From the NCBI GenBank assembly GCA_039638595.1, contig JBDIWM010000004.1, positions 23,938 to 87,937 of the forward strand: 64,000 nt of DNA. The letters are read 5' to 3'. The notes under the pieces were generated by a model that saw nothing but the letters and a program-made list of their open reading frames with translations, had not been told where the DNA came from and did not search any database. A program made the position numbers and the translations under genes. This DNA is from Atribacterota bacterium (GTDB taxonomy: Bacteria > Atribacterota > Atribacteria > Atribacterales > Caldatribacteriaceae). Position 1 is the first letter of the stretch. Each line of letters starts with the position of its first letter. This document shows, piece after piece, positions 1 to 8,135 of the stretch.

Positions 1-440
1 ATACTCAGGGTTTTGATCAGAATGAGTTCCCAGAAAGGCACATAGAGTCCTCGCACATACATGGAAACAGACTCTTCAACGAGAAGTTCTACAAAAGGAG
101 CAAGCACAAAAAGAGAAAAAAGCGATGTTGGGGTTTCGGCAAAAATGTGTCTCCAGAGGGTAACAAGAAGCAGTATGACACCCGTCAAAAAAAAGAAATA
201 ACCAAAAGGTGCAAAAGAAAAAAAATCCATAACCACACCCAGCCCCGAAAATGCTACCATTCCCCACCAGGGATTTCCGCGAACCCAAACCAGGAACACC
301 GCCAGAGAGAAAAACAGGTTTAAACGAAGAAAGGCTGGAGAAAAACGAGCCAAAAAAACGTATATCATAAATTGTGCAACAAAAAGAAGAAAAAAATGAG
401 GATAAAAAAATCGAAAATTTTCTGTCTCTTCATGCGGCAC
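1..440 (-). CDS. mreD: MreD, rod-shape determining membrane protein (5' part of gene; runs off window)
   Basis: MreD is an inner-membrane partner of MreC in the elongasome that organises side-wall peptidoglycan synthesis. Only about 146 N-terminal residues lie in the window; the frame is open from 440 to 1. The translation is strongly hydrophobic, with several predicted membrane helices and an MreD-like loop (VWVRGNPWWG near residue 55, then VMDFFSFAPFG near 75). The start is a GTG at 440, lying 11 bases inside the end of mreC and preceded by GGTGAT at a five-base spacing. An ATG at 433 overlapping the mreC stop opens only a 22-codon frame, and the in-frame ATG at 368 would lose the first helix. 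The position directly after mreC supports the call. Confidence 0.85.
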   Translation of the reverse strand, partial: MPHEETENFRFFYPHFFLLFVAQFMIYVFLARFSPAFLRLNLFFSLAVFLVWVRGNPWWGMVAFSGLGVVMDFFSFAPFGYFFFLTGVILLLVTLWRHIFAETPTSLFSLFVLAPFVELLVEESVSMYVRGLYVPFWELILIKTLS

Positions 441-1227
441 TTTTAATCACCAGCACCCGATCTAAAATTGAAAAATCACAACTTGGTTGCAGGATTGCTT
501 CCTTAAACAAGCTTCCCTCTTCTTCCCTCACTTCCACTATTCTGCCCACCACAATTCCCCGGGGAGTTCCAGGACCTAAACCTGAAGTGACCACCAGGTC
601 ACCTCTCTGCAAGCTGGAAGCGCGGTAGATATACTTAATAACACAGAGACCATTACCATCGCCAACAGCAACTCCCAGATCCTTTGTTCGCTGTACCAGA
701 ACCCCTACGGCCAAAAAGGGGCTTAAAAGAAGTCGAACCACCGAATATGAATCATAGACTGCTTCAATTTTGCCAACCATCCCCTGGTATGTCACCACTA
801 TCATACCTTTTGCAACCCCATCCTTTTCTCCCCGATCGATTACTGCTTTCCCCAACCAATCATAAGGGTCTCTTCCAATAACCTGGGCAGGGACTACTTC
901 AAAACCAACCTCCTTTTCGAGTCTGCTGGCCTCTATTTCCATGCGCAACTTTTCCAACTCTCCTCGCAAAAGCGCATTTTCACTCGAGAAAACCCCCAGT
1001 TCTTCCCTTAATCGCTCATTCTCTTCGATCAACCGCCTCTTATCTCTTAACTCAGCCATTCTTCTTTCAACCATTTTTCCCAGAAATACACCACCCCGAT
1101 AGAATGGTACTGCAATCCCCCGCAGTCTTCCCCCTAAACCCTCATCTGGTTTCCGCAAAGCAAAAAGGAGTACCTGGAAACCGATTGCCACTAAAACCAC
1201 GAGAAAAACAGTCTTCTTGAACTTCAA
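430..1227 (-). CDS. mreC: MreC, rod-shape determining protein
   Basis: Periplasmic scaffold of the elongasome that links MreB/MreD to cell-wall synthases. The 265-residue protein has one N-terminal membrane anchor (residues 6-24), a coiled-coil stretch rich in Glu/Leu/Arg (about 50-100) and a beta-rich C-terminal domain beginning near VVPAQVIGRDPYDW (residue 110), the usual MreC order and length. The start is a TTG whose last bases overlap the apbE stop (TTGA), with GAGGTG five bases upstream. The adjacent mreD confirms the family. No mreB is seen in the window. Confidence 0.93.
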   Translation of the reverse strand: MKFKKTVFLVVLVAIGFQVLLFALRKPDEGLGGRLRGIAVPFYRGGVFLGKMVERRMAELRDKRRLIEENERLREELGVFSSENALLRGELEKLRMEIEASRLEKEVGFEVVPAQVIGRDPYDWLGKAVIDRGEKDGVAKGMIVVTYQGMVGKIEAVYDSYSVVRLLLSPFLAVGVLVQRTKDLGVAVGDGNGLCVIKYIYRASSLQRGDLVVTSGLGPGTPRGIVVGRIVEVREEEGSLFKEAILQPSCDFSILDRVLVIKSAA

Positions 1228-2207
1228 GGTTGCACCTCTTCTTCGGACAGGGAAACAAAGTTCTTTTTCATACTTCCCAAAGCGAATAATTCTCCTTTTG
1301 CATCAATGGTGAGAACAGCCACATCTCCAAATTGCTCCTGCACCAGCAAAAGAGCCTCATGACCACCAGCCAAGATGGCCGTGGAAAGCACATCCGCTAA
1401 AACTCCACTTGGTGCAACAACGGTAACACTTCGAAAGTCATCTTCCGGATAACCAGTGAAAGGATTGATCACGTGATGATACCGAACCCCACCTCGTTCA
1501 AAAAATCGAAAATAATCACCCGACGTGGAAACTGATCCATTTTCAATTATAATATATCCTGCTAACTTACCGGTAACTGGGTTAAAGATACCCACCTTCC
1601 ACTCCGCACCAAAACCGAAGACTTGCCCCCCAGCATTAATCAGCGCCTTAGGTACCCCTTTACCTTTTAACAGCGAAATCAGGGTATCCACCACATACCC
1701 TTTGGCAATCCCTCCAAGATCCAGTTGGCCCTTGCCCCGTAGAGAAACTCTTTGCCCTTCAATAATAAGATCACTCTTTACAATTTCCTGTACCACTTCT
1801 TGTACCTCCTCTTTTTCTGGAACCCGAGGACTGCCAGAGAACCCCCACAGGTCAAGAATTGGAGCAATCAAAGGACAAAAAAAACCCCCTGTATCCCGAG
1901 AAAGTCGTACGGCTTTCTCCAAAATATCCAACGTATCGGCATCCACCTCACAGGATTTCGTATGGTTTATCTTCCATACTACGCTTTCCGGAGAAAACCG
2001 GTTCCAGAGGTAATCAAAATGGGTGATGGTACGTTCAATATCCTTTTTTAAGGAAGAATACCGGTGAGGAAGAGTAACCTCAATTATGGTATCAAGGCCA
2101 AAAAAGGTATAATGATCCATAGTCATCCCTGCAGAGCGATAAAAAAAAGCCGTGACCAGGAAAAACGCTAAAAAAACAAAAAAATAAATAATCGTTCTCT
2201 TTTTCAA
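1224..2207 (-). CDS. apbE: FAD:protein FMN transferase (ApbE family)
   Basis: ApbE transfers FMN from FAD onto a Thr/Ser of target flavoproteins such as RnfD/RnfG or NqrB/C, outside the cytoplasmic membrane. A frame opening at 2318 would run deep into amrS; the likely start is the TTG at 2207, which overlaps the amrS stop and gives MKKRT followed by one membrane anchor (YFFVFLAFFLVTAFF). Family marks include LDLGGIAKGYVVD, the nucleotide-binding NAGG segment (INAGGQVFGFG), VSTSGDYFRFF and HHVINPFTG. The length of 327 residues is normal. No Rnf or Nqr gene lies in this window, so the substrate is unknown. Confidence 0.9.
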   Translation of the reverse strand: MKKRTIIYFFVFLAFFLVTAFFYRSAGMTMDHYTFFGLDTIIEVTLPHRYSSLKKDIERTITHFDYLWNRFSPESVVWKINHTKSCEVDADTLDILEKAVRLSRDTGGFFCPLIAPILDLWGFSGSPRVPEKEEVQEVVQEIVKSDLIIEGQRVSLRGKGQLDLGGIAKGYVVDTLISLLKGKGVPKALINAGGQVFGFGAEWKVGIFNPVTGKLAGYIIIENGSVSTSGDYFRFFERGGVRYHHVINPFTGYPEDDFRSVTVVAPSGVLADVLSTAILAGGHEALLLVQEQFGDVAVLTIDAKGELFALGSMKKNFVSLSEEEVQP

Positions 2208-3202
2208 TTGCAAAAATAAAGGCTGGTCTGACAAAATTGACAACGTTTCCCCTTTAAGCCGACAACGTTTACTTGGTAACCACTTCGCTTGACCAAAAGC
2301 CTTCCACAGGAGGGGCAAAAAGTAGAACTCCTTTCGGTATCATGAACATTCCCTAAATATACGAAATGAAGCTTTCTTTTAGCCACCGCAAAGGCCCTTT
2401 CCAGCACCGAGAGCGAAGTAGGAGGGGAATCGAAACGGTATGCCGGAAAACAACGGGAAAAATGAAGAGGAATAGAAGGAGAGAGCCGGGCAATCCAGTC
2501 CACCAGCCTCTCTACCAGTTCCAGCTGATCATTCAAAGACGGAACAAGGAGATTGGTGATTTCCACATGCACACCGGCATGAAAAGCCATTTCAATGGTC
2601 GAAAGCACCACAGAAAGTTTTCCTCCACAGTAACGCTGATAGAATATTTCATCCATAGACTTCAAATCAATATTAGCAGCATCAATAAGAGGCAAGAGTT
2701 CCTGGAGGGGTTCTTTTTCAATGTACCCATTGGTTACCAGAACATTTTTGATTTTTTTCTCCCGAGCCAAAAAAGCGGTGTCATAAACGAACTCCCAGGA
2801 AACGAGCGGCTCATTATAGGTATAGGCAATGCCCACAGAACCTTTATTTATGGCCATTCCCACGAGTTCTTCCCCAGACACATCCTGTAAAGGAAAATCT
2901 TGAAAACTCGCTTGAGAAATATGCCAGTTCTGGCAGAAGATACAGCGCAGATTGCACCCCACACTCCCTATGGAGAGAATATTGGAACCAGGATAGAAAT
3001 GATAAAGTGGTTTCTTCTCCACTGGGTCCAAGGCTAGCGCAGCAATTTTCCCGTAAGTCTGAGCATAGAGAATTCCACCCTGATTTTGCCGTACCCGGCA
3101 AATTCCAACCTGGTCTTCCGCAAGAAGACAGTGATGGGGACAAAGCAGACACTGAACTTGGTTCGTTTTTTCAATCCTTTCCCAAAATCTGGCTTTTCGC
3201 AC
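2204..3202 (-). CDS. amrS: AmmeMemoRadiSam system radical SAM enzyme
   Basis: Radical SAM protein of the three-part AmmeMemoRadiSam (AMMECR1, Memo, radical SAM) system, whose exact reaction is not established. The canonical radical SAM cluster site is CNLRCIFCQNW near residue 82 (CxxxCxxC). The N-terminus has a metal-binding-looking pattern CLLCPHHCLL with GICRVRQ after it, and the C-terminus carries further CxxC pairs (CPSCGRLL, CQFCQTS). These features and the 332-residue length match the PflA-like AmrS family. It follows amrA with two bases between, so the two are co-transcribed. The Memo (AmrB) partner is not in the window. Confidence 0.9.
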   Translation of the reverse strand: MRKARFWERIEKTNQVQCLLCPHHCLLAEDQVGICRVRQNQGGILYAQTYGKIAALALDPVEKKPLYHFYPGSNILSIGSVGCNLRCIFCQNWHISQASFQDFPLQDVSGEELVGMAINKGSVGIAYTYNEPLVSWEFVYDTAFLAREKKIKNVLVTNGYIEKEPLQELLPLIDAANIDLKSMDEIFYQRYCGGKLSVVLSTIEMAFHAGVHVEITNLLVPSLNDQLELVERLVDWIARLSPSIPLHFSRCFPAYRFDSPPTSLSVLERAFAVAKRKLHFVYLGNVHDTERSSTFCPSCGRLLVKRSGYQVNVVGLKGKRCQFCQTSLYFCN

Positions 3203-3204
3203 CG

Positions 3205-3759
3205 CTATCCACTCTTTTCTTCCGTGAATCGTTCCACTGTAAAACGGTATATGATTACCGGTTCGCGAGGCCTGATCCCGGCTTTCCCCGTCGCAATGCG
3301 GAGCTGTTCCTCCACCGTATCAACCCCCTCAAGGTCCGGCAGAAGCAATCCTCTTTTCCAACCACTTTCCACGAGCACCCCATATTTCCGAGGATCAAGC
3401 GATCTCGTATCGTGTACCAATTCCAGGGGAGAAAGCACATCGACCGAAATGGTGATTTCCGGCAACTCTGAATGTTGCACCGGTGGAAAGCGGGGGTCAG
3501 AAAACGCAGCACTCACAGCGTTATAGATAATTTCCTGAGCCAAATTTTCCCTTTGAGGGAGAAACGTACCAATACACCCACGAAGCGATTTTCCTTTCTT
3601 GAGAGAGACAAATACACCACTCTTCATGCTCAAAAGCGTTGGAGAAAGAGAAGACGGCACAGAAAGATAATCGCCCGTCTTAAGATAATACTCAATAGCC
3701 CCACGAGCCAAAGAAATAATCTCCTGAGCTATACTTTTCCAATCCCTCTCGCTACTCAA
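3205..3759 (-). CDS. amrA: AmmeMemoRadiSam system protein A (AMMECR1 domain)
   Basis: AMMECR1-domain protein, 184 residues, of unknown biochemical role. The family hallmark LRGCIGTF occurs near residue 59, followed by [12 protein letters not shown] and an [14 protein letters not shown] segment typical of AMMECR1. The start is a TTG overlapping the last codons of the yqgF-like gene by eight bases. It sits directly upstream of amrS, the usual two-gene partnership. Confidence 0.92.
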   Translation of the reverse strand: MSSERDWKSIAQEIISLARGAIEYYLKTGDYLSVPSSLSPTLLSMKSGVFVSLKKGKSLRGCIGTFLPQRENLAQEIIYNAVSAAFSDPRFPPVQHSELPEITISVDVLSPLELVHDTRSLDPRKYGVLVESGWKRGLLLPDLEGVDTVEEQLRIATGKAGIRPREPVIIYRFTVERFTEEKSG

Positions 3760-4171
3760 GCGCTGTATCCCCCTGATTTTTCAGGTACCTTCGACCAATA
3801 ACCACCGCTTGCCAATCGTCATACGGACGACGGGGAAACAGGAAAGAAAGTGGTAGAATTTTTCTCCAAAAAGAAGGAAAAGACTCCTTAAAGTAAAGTT
3901 CTCGAGCTTCTTCAGAACTATACCGTTCGTCCACGAGCATTATTTCCAAACCCAATTCTTGGAGGATTTTAATAATCCGTTCTTTACCAGTACTTGCCCC
4001 CAGCACCGCTTTTTGGAAAGAAAATCGAGACCGAAGCCCTTCAATTTCCCGCTGGAAACCGGTAACACTCACAATCCCCATCCACTTTATTTTTCCTTCT
4101 TCAGAAAGAACCGCCATACCTACTTTTTCTTTTCCCGGATCAACGGCCAAAAAAAACTGCGTTTTTTTCAT
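3752..4171 (-). CDS. YqgF/RuvX-like RNase H-fold protein
   Basis: A 139-residue protein with an RNase H fold of the YqgF/RuvX type: [20 protein letters not shown] at the N-terminus supplies the first catalytic Asp, [15 protein letters not shown] in the middle resembles the VDER(Y/F)xxxEA motif, and [15 protein letters not shown] near the end supplies the last acidic pair. Family members act in 16S rRNA 5' maturation or as Holliday-junction-resolvase-like nucleases. The sequence is divergent, so which role applies is not clear. The Shine-Dalgarno lies inside a GC-rich hairpin (4180-4203). Confidence 0.75.
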   Translation of the reverse strand: MKKTQFFLAVDPGKEKVGMAVLSEEGKIKWMGIVSVTGFQREIEGLRSRFSFQKAVLGASTGKERIIKILQELGLEIMLVDERYSSEEARELYFKESFPSFWRKILPLSFLFPRRPYDDWQAVVIGRRYLKNQGDTALE

Positions 4172-4179
4172 AGTCCAAA

Positions 4180-4203
4180 GCCCCCCTTCCTTGGAAGGGG
4201 GGC
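4180..4203 (-). promoter_or_regulatory. GC-rich hairpin between hydA and the YqgF-like gene
   Basis: An 11-base perfect inverted repeat (GCCCCCCTTCC and GGAAGGGGGGC) with a two-base centre. On the minus strand it follows the hydrogenase operon, but no run of T comes after it, so it is not a textbook terminator. The G-rich arm also holds the only plausible ribosome-binding site for the next gene, so folding could block translation. Partial terminator, RNA-processing site or translational control are all possible. Confidence 0.5.
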
Positions 4204-4214
4204 ACTCCTCTTAC

Positions 4215-5981
4215 TTACATTTTCTCGCGAAGTACATAATGAGTGTGCAGGAGGTGATGGGCCTTCTCACCGTTCGGTTCACCCAAAAACTCTTCATACA
4301 GCTTTTTGATCGCCGGATTTTCGTGCGATTTCCGCATCGGAAGATTTTTATCGACTTCATAAATTGCTGCTATCCTTTTCATTCTGATTTCAAGATCCGT
4401 GGGAATGGGTTGTCCACCACCACCAATACAACCACCTGGACAGGCCATAATTTCAATAAAATGGTATTTGCTTTGACCAGCTTTAACCTGGTCAAGAAGC
4501 CGACGGGCATTCCCCAGACCATGGGCTACCGCAACATTCACTTCCATCCCGTTAATCTCCAGAGAAGCTTCTTTCACACCGTCAAGACCACGCACCTGGT
4601 AAAAATCGAGTTTCTCCAAGGTTTTCCCGGTTAAGATTTCGTAAACAGACCGCAAGGCTGCTTCCATGACCCCACCTGTAGCACCAAAAACAGCTGCCGC
4701 ACCAGTGGAAATCCCCAGCGGATCATCGAAATCCTCTTCCGGCATCTCTTCCAGTCGAATTCCTTTTTCCTTCAACATCCTGGCTGCCTCTCGAGTAGTC
4801 AGCGAGAAATCCACATCCTGATAACCACTGGCACACATCTCATCCCGCTGACATTCAAACTTCTTTGCTGTGCACGGCATGATGGAAACCACCACCATAT
4901 CTTTGGGGTCAATCCCTATCTTTTGAGCATAGTAAGTCTTGGTTACTGCTCCGAACATTTGTTGTGGTGATTTACAAGTGGAAACATGCTCCATCAATTC
5001 CGGATAAAAGTGTTCCATAAACTTAATCCACCCTGGGCTACAGGAGGTGATCAAGGGCAATTTGCCACCTTTTTTCACCCGACCAATGAATTCATGACCC
5101 TCCTCAATAATCGTTAAGTCGGCAGTAAAGTTTGTGTCAAAAACCCGATCAAATCCTAAACGACGGAAGGCAGCTACCATTTTCCCGGTGGTAATGGTTC
5201 CTGCAGGAAGACCAAAAGGCTCGCCAATGCTGACTCGAACCGCGGGAGCGGTTTGCAAAACCACAAATTTACTGGGATCTTCAATGGCATCCCAGACCAT
5301 CTCCACGTGACTCACTTCCGATAGTGCCCCGGTTGGGCAGGCCAGGATGCATTGACCACAGTTAATACAGACACTTTCCCCCAAAGGAAGACCAAGGGAA
5401 GGGCTGATAAAGGTATCAAAACCCCTTTCAGCAAAATCGATAGCACATACACTCTGAACTTCTCGACAGGTTCTCACACATCGACCACAAAGAATACATC
5501 GGTTGGCATCTCTTTTCACCGAGGGGCTGCTCAAATCCACATCATAGATTTTGCGCTCTCCTTGGAAACGGATTTCGCGCACACCAAGCTCGTACGCCAA
5601 TTCCTGCAATTCACAGAATCCATTCCGGTCACACAGCTGACAATCAAGGGGGTGATTGGAGAGCAAAAGCTCAAGGTTCGTCTTTCTAGCCTCTCGAACT
5701 GCTTTCGAAGACAATCTGATTTTCATGCCTTCTCTGACCGGGGTAACACAGGAAGCCACCAGGTTTGGCTGACCCTCTACCTCCACCACACAGATCCGAC
5801 ACCCCCCCCAAGGGCTCAATCCTTCCATATAGCAGAGTGTTGGTACATGAAAACCTTCCATTCGGCAGGCTTCAAGAATCGTAATTCCTTCGGGAACCCT
5901 CGCTTCCTTCCCATCAAGATAAATCGTGACTAATCTCGCTTTTTCCTGCACCTTTTCCATTTCTTTTAGTGTCTTAGCCAT
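4215..5981 (-). CDS. hydA: [FeFe] hydrogenase catalytic subunit, multimeric (group A3-like)
   Basis: Catalytic subunit that evolves or oxidises H2 at the H-cluster. Domains in order: N-terminal [2Fe-2S] ferredoxin (Cys50, 61, 64, 78); His-Cys3 [4Fe-4S] site (His110, Cys114, 117, 123); two [4Fe-4S] sites (CILCGRCVRTC from 162, CINCGQCILACP from 205); H-cluster domain with TSCSPGW (312), MPCTAKKFE (369) and MACPGGCIGGGGQP (512). TSCSPGW rather than TSCCPxW is common in bifurcating multi-subunit enzymes. It is the last gene of a seven-gene operon with NuoE/NuoF-like subunits, so the partner is probably NAD(P)H plus ferredoxin. The 588-residue length is slightly short of Thermotoga HydA. Maturases HydEFG are not in the window. 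Confidence 0.96.
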   Translation of the reverse strand: MAKTLKEMEKVQEKARLVTIYLDGKEARVPEGITILEACRMEGFHVPTLCYMEGLSPWGGCRICVVEVEGQPNLVASCVTPVREGMKIRLSSKAVREARKTNLELLLSNHPLDCQLCDRNGFCELQELAYELGVREIRFQGERKIYDVDLSSPSVKRDANRCILCGRCVRTCREVQSVCAIDFAERGFDTFISPSLGLPLGESVCINCGQCILACPTGALSEVSHVEMVWDAIEDPSKFVVLQTAPAVRVSIGEPFGLPAGTITTGKMVAAFRRLGFDRVFDTNFTADLTIIEEGHEFIGRVKKGGKLPLITSCSPGWIKFMEHFYPELMEHVSTCKSPQQMFGAVTKTYYAQKIGIDPKDMVVVSIMPCTAKKFECQRDEMCASGYQDVDFSLTTREAARMLKEKGIRLEEMPEEDFDDPLGISTGAAAVFGATGGVMEAALRSVYEILTGKTLEKLDFYQVRGLDGVKEASLEINGMEVNVAVAHGLGNARRLLDQVKAGQSKYHFIEIMACPGGCIGGGGQPIPTDLEIRMKRIAAIYEVDKNLPMRKSHENPAIKKLYEEFLGEPNGEKAHHLLHTHYVLREKM

Positions 5982-6020
5982 TTTCCCTCACTCCTTAGCT
6001 AACTTTTTCAAGAAACGTCT

Positions 6021-7655
6021 CTAACGAACTGTCCGCCGGGAAGACTTCAACTGGCAAACCCCCGCTGGACAAAACTTCTCTTTCACATGAACTTCAAATT
6101 CTTCCCGGAAAAATTCCAGACACCGCAACAGTGGATTGGGCGCAGCCTGTCCCAAACCACAGAACGCGGTCATTTTCATATTTCTTCCAAGGTGTCGGAG
6201 TTCTTCTAAATGACCGACTGTCCCTTTGCCTTCGCTAATTTTTTCCAGAATTTCCACAATGCGCTTATTGCCAATACGGCAAGGGGTACATTTCCCACAA
6301 GATTCATGCAGGAAGAATTCTCCGAAACTCTTCACCACATCCACAATACAGTGGGTATCGTCAATCACCGTCAGTGCCCCAGAACCAAGAGCAGAGTTGT
6401 ACTTGGGAAGCGTATCGAAGGTCATCGGCACATCGAGGAGATCCGGAGTCATAGTTCCACCAGAGGGACCCCCAGTCTGAACCAGTTTTAAGCCATGACC
6501 ACCCCGCACACCGCCTCCAATTTCAAATACCAGTTCTCGCAATGTAATACCCATAGGTACTTCAATCAATCCCAGATTGTTGACATTCCCAGTAAGGGTG
6601 AAGACCTTAGTACCCGGACAGGTAGGAGTTCCAATACTTTTGAACCACTCCGGTCCTCGCACAATGATGGGAGGGATGTTAGCCAGAGTTTCAACGTTAT
6701 CAATAACCGTCGGCTTCCCCCAGAGACCTTTTTGGGGTGGGTAGGGAGGCTTTACTCGGGGTTCTCCTCGCTTTCCTTCGATGGACTCAAGAAGAGCTGT
6801 CTCCTCACCACAAACATAGGCGCCAGCTCCTTTGCGAATCTTCACCCGGAAGGAAAACTGGCTTCCTAAAATGTTTTCTCCCAGAAAACCGTACTCTTCC
6901 GCCTGCCTGATTGCTTCTTCCAAATGCCGGATACTTTGGGGATACTCAGCCCTCACATAAATGTATCCTTCCCGAGCTCCTACGCTGTATCCAGCAATGG
7001 CCATCGCTTCAAGAATTGAATGTGGATCCCCCTCCAGAATCAATCGATCCTTAAACGTACCCGGTTCTCCCTCATCGGCATTACACACCACGTATTTTTC
7101 TTTCCCTTCCGCCTTATATGTAAATTCCCACTTAAGACCAGTAGGGAACCCAGCACCACCTCGACCCAGGAGATTCGATCGCTTGACCACCTCAATAACC
7201 TCTTCCGGGGTCATCTCGGTGAGGACCTTAGCCAGAGCCATATACCCATCTCGGGCAATGTAATCCTCGATGTTTAGGGGATCAATAAGACCACTGTTTC
7301 GCAACACCACTCGAGTTTCCTTAGCCAAAGGGAACGGGCATACGAACTCAGTTGTACCGCTTTCCATTCCCCCACAGACCATGAGATCTTTGACAATTCT
7401 CCCCTTTAAGAGGTGCTCTTCGACCACCCGACGAACATCCTGCACCCGCAATGGCGCGTACACCACGTTGTCCGGATAAATCACCACAAAAGGAGAAGGT
7501 AAGGCGGCTCCGAAACTCCCAGTTTCCAGAACCTTGACCTCTTTTCCTAAACCCGCTTTCTCGATTTCCTTTTCGAATGCTTCCTTTACTTGGGCCGCTC
7601 CAAAAGCGACCGAAGAGCTGGTCATCTCTACTAATACATGGGCACGATAAAACAT
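6021..7655 (-). CDS. NuoF/HydB-like flavoprotein subunit lacking the N-terminal [2Fe-2S] ligands
   Basis: A 544-residue NADH-oxidising NuoF-type subunit. FMN/NADH-binding motifs are intact ([46 protein letters not shown]) and so is the [4Fe-4S] site ([15 protein letters not shown], then AFCGLGQ). The N-terminal thioredoxin-like domain aligns with the fused paralogue at 8132-11218, but all four cluster cysteines are replaced (Glu10, Ser15, Ser47, Ala51). The C-terminus stops at FCPAGVCQLK, just where the paralogue continues into its GltD part, so the extra ferredoxin domain of ordinary HydB is also missing. It probably passes electrons by FMN and one [4Fe-4S] only. It lies between the second nuoE and hydA. 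Confidence 0.93.
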   Translation of the reverse strand: MFYRAHVLVEMTSSSVAFGAAQVKEAFEKEIEKAGLGKEVKVLETGSFGAALPSPFVVIYPDNVVYAPLRVQDVRRVVEEHLLKGRIVKDLMVCGGMESGTTEFVCPFPLAKETRVVLRNSGLIDPLNIEDYIARDGYMALAKVLTEMTPEEVIEVVKRSNLLGRGGAGFPTGLKWEFTYKAEGKEKYVVCNADEGEPGTFKDRLILEGDPHSILEAMAIAGYSVGAREGYIYVRAEYPQSIRHLEEAIRQAEEYGFLGENILGSQFSFRVKIRKGAGAYVCGEETALLESIEGKRGEPRVKPPYPPQKGLWGKPTVIDNVETLANIPPIIVRGPEWFKSIGTPTCPGTKVFTLTGNVNNLGLIEVPMGITLRELVFEIGGGVRGGHGLKLVQTGGPSGGTMTPDLLDVPMTFDTLPKYNSALGSGALTVIDDTHCIVDVVKSFGEFFLHESCGKCTPCRIGNKRIVEILEKISEGKGTVGHLEELRHLGRNMKMTAFCGLGQAAPNPLLRCLEFFREEFEVHVKEKFCPAGVCQLKSSRRTVR

Positions 7656-7667
7656 GGTATAACCCCC

Positions 7668-8135
7668 TCACCGTCTGTAGAGAGCTAAAATCTCTCTCAC
7701 TCTCTCATCGTTCAGATTACCATACGTGACATCGTTAATCATCATCGCCGGCGCAACACCGCACACTCCCAGGCAACTCGTCACTTCTAAGGTAAACTTT
7801 CCGTCTTTACTGGTCTCGCCCTCCTTGAGGCCCAATTCTCGCTTGAGTACCTGTAACACATTGAAGGCCCCTTGAACATGGCAGGGGGTACTCTTACACA
7901 CTCTGATGACATACTCTCCTACTGGATTGGTCTCAAGAAACGAGTAAAATGTTGCTACTCCATACACCGTACTTGAAGGAATGTCCATTTTCTTTGCGAT
8001 GTACCCCAAAACATTCCGCGGAAGGTAGTGAAACTTTTCCTGCACTTCCTGCAAAATACTGAGCAGAGGCGTCGCTTCTCCTTTATATTTCTCTATAATT
8101 TCTTCGATATCCCGATATAAATTCTCTTCCATCAT
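7668..8135 (-). CDS. NuoE/HydC-like [2Fe-2S] subunit (second copy)
   Basis: A 155-residue thioredoxin-fold [2Fe-2S] subunit that pairs with a NuoF-type flavoprotein. An N-terminal helical part ([19 protein letters not shown]) is followed by [17 protein letters not shown] and the cluster ligands CKSTPC (near 80) and CLGVCGVAP (near 120). The length is normal for NuoE/HydC. The gene overlaps the preceding fusion gene by four bases (ATGA), so the two are translationally coupled. It is a second NuoE in the same operon (the first is at 12151-12639), so this operon encodes two NuoE/NuoF pairs. Confidence 0.93.
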   Translation of the reverse strand: MMEENLYRDIEEIIEKYKGEATPLLSILQEVQEKFHYLPRNVLGYIAKKMDIPSSTVYGVATFYSFLETNPVGEYVIRVCKSTPCHVQGAFNVLQVLKRELGLKEGETSKDGKFTLEVTSCLGVCGVAPAMMINDVTYGNLNDERVREILALYRR

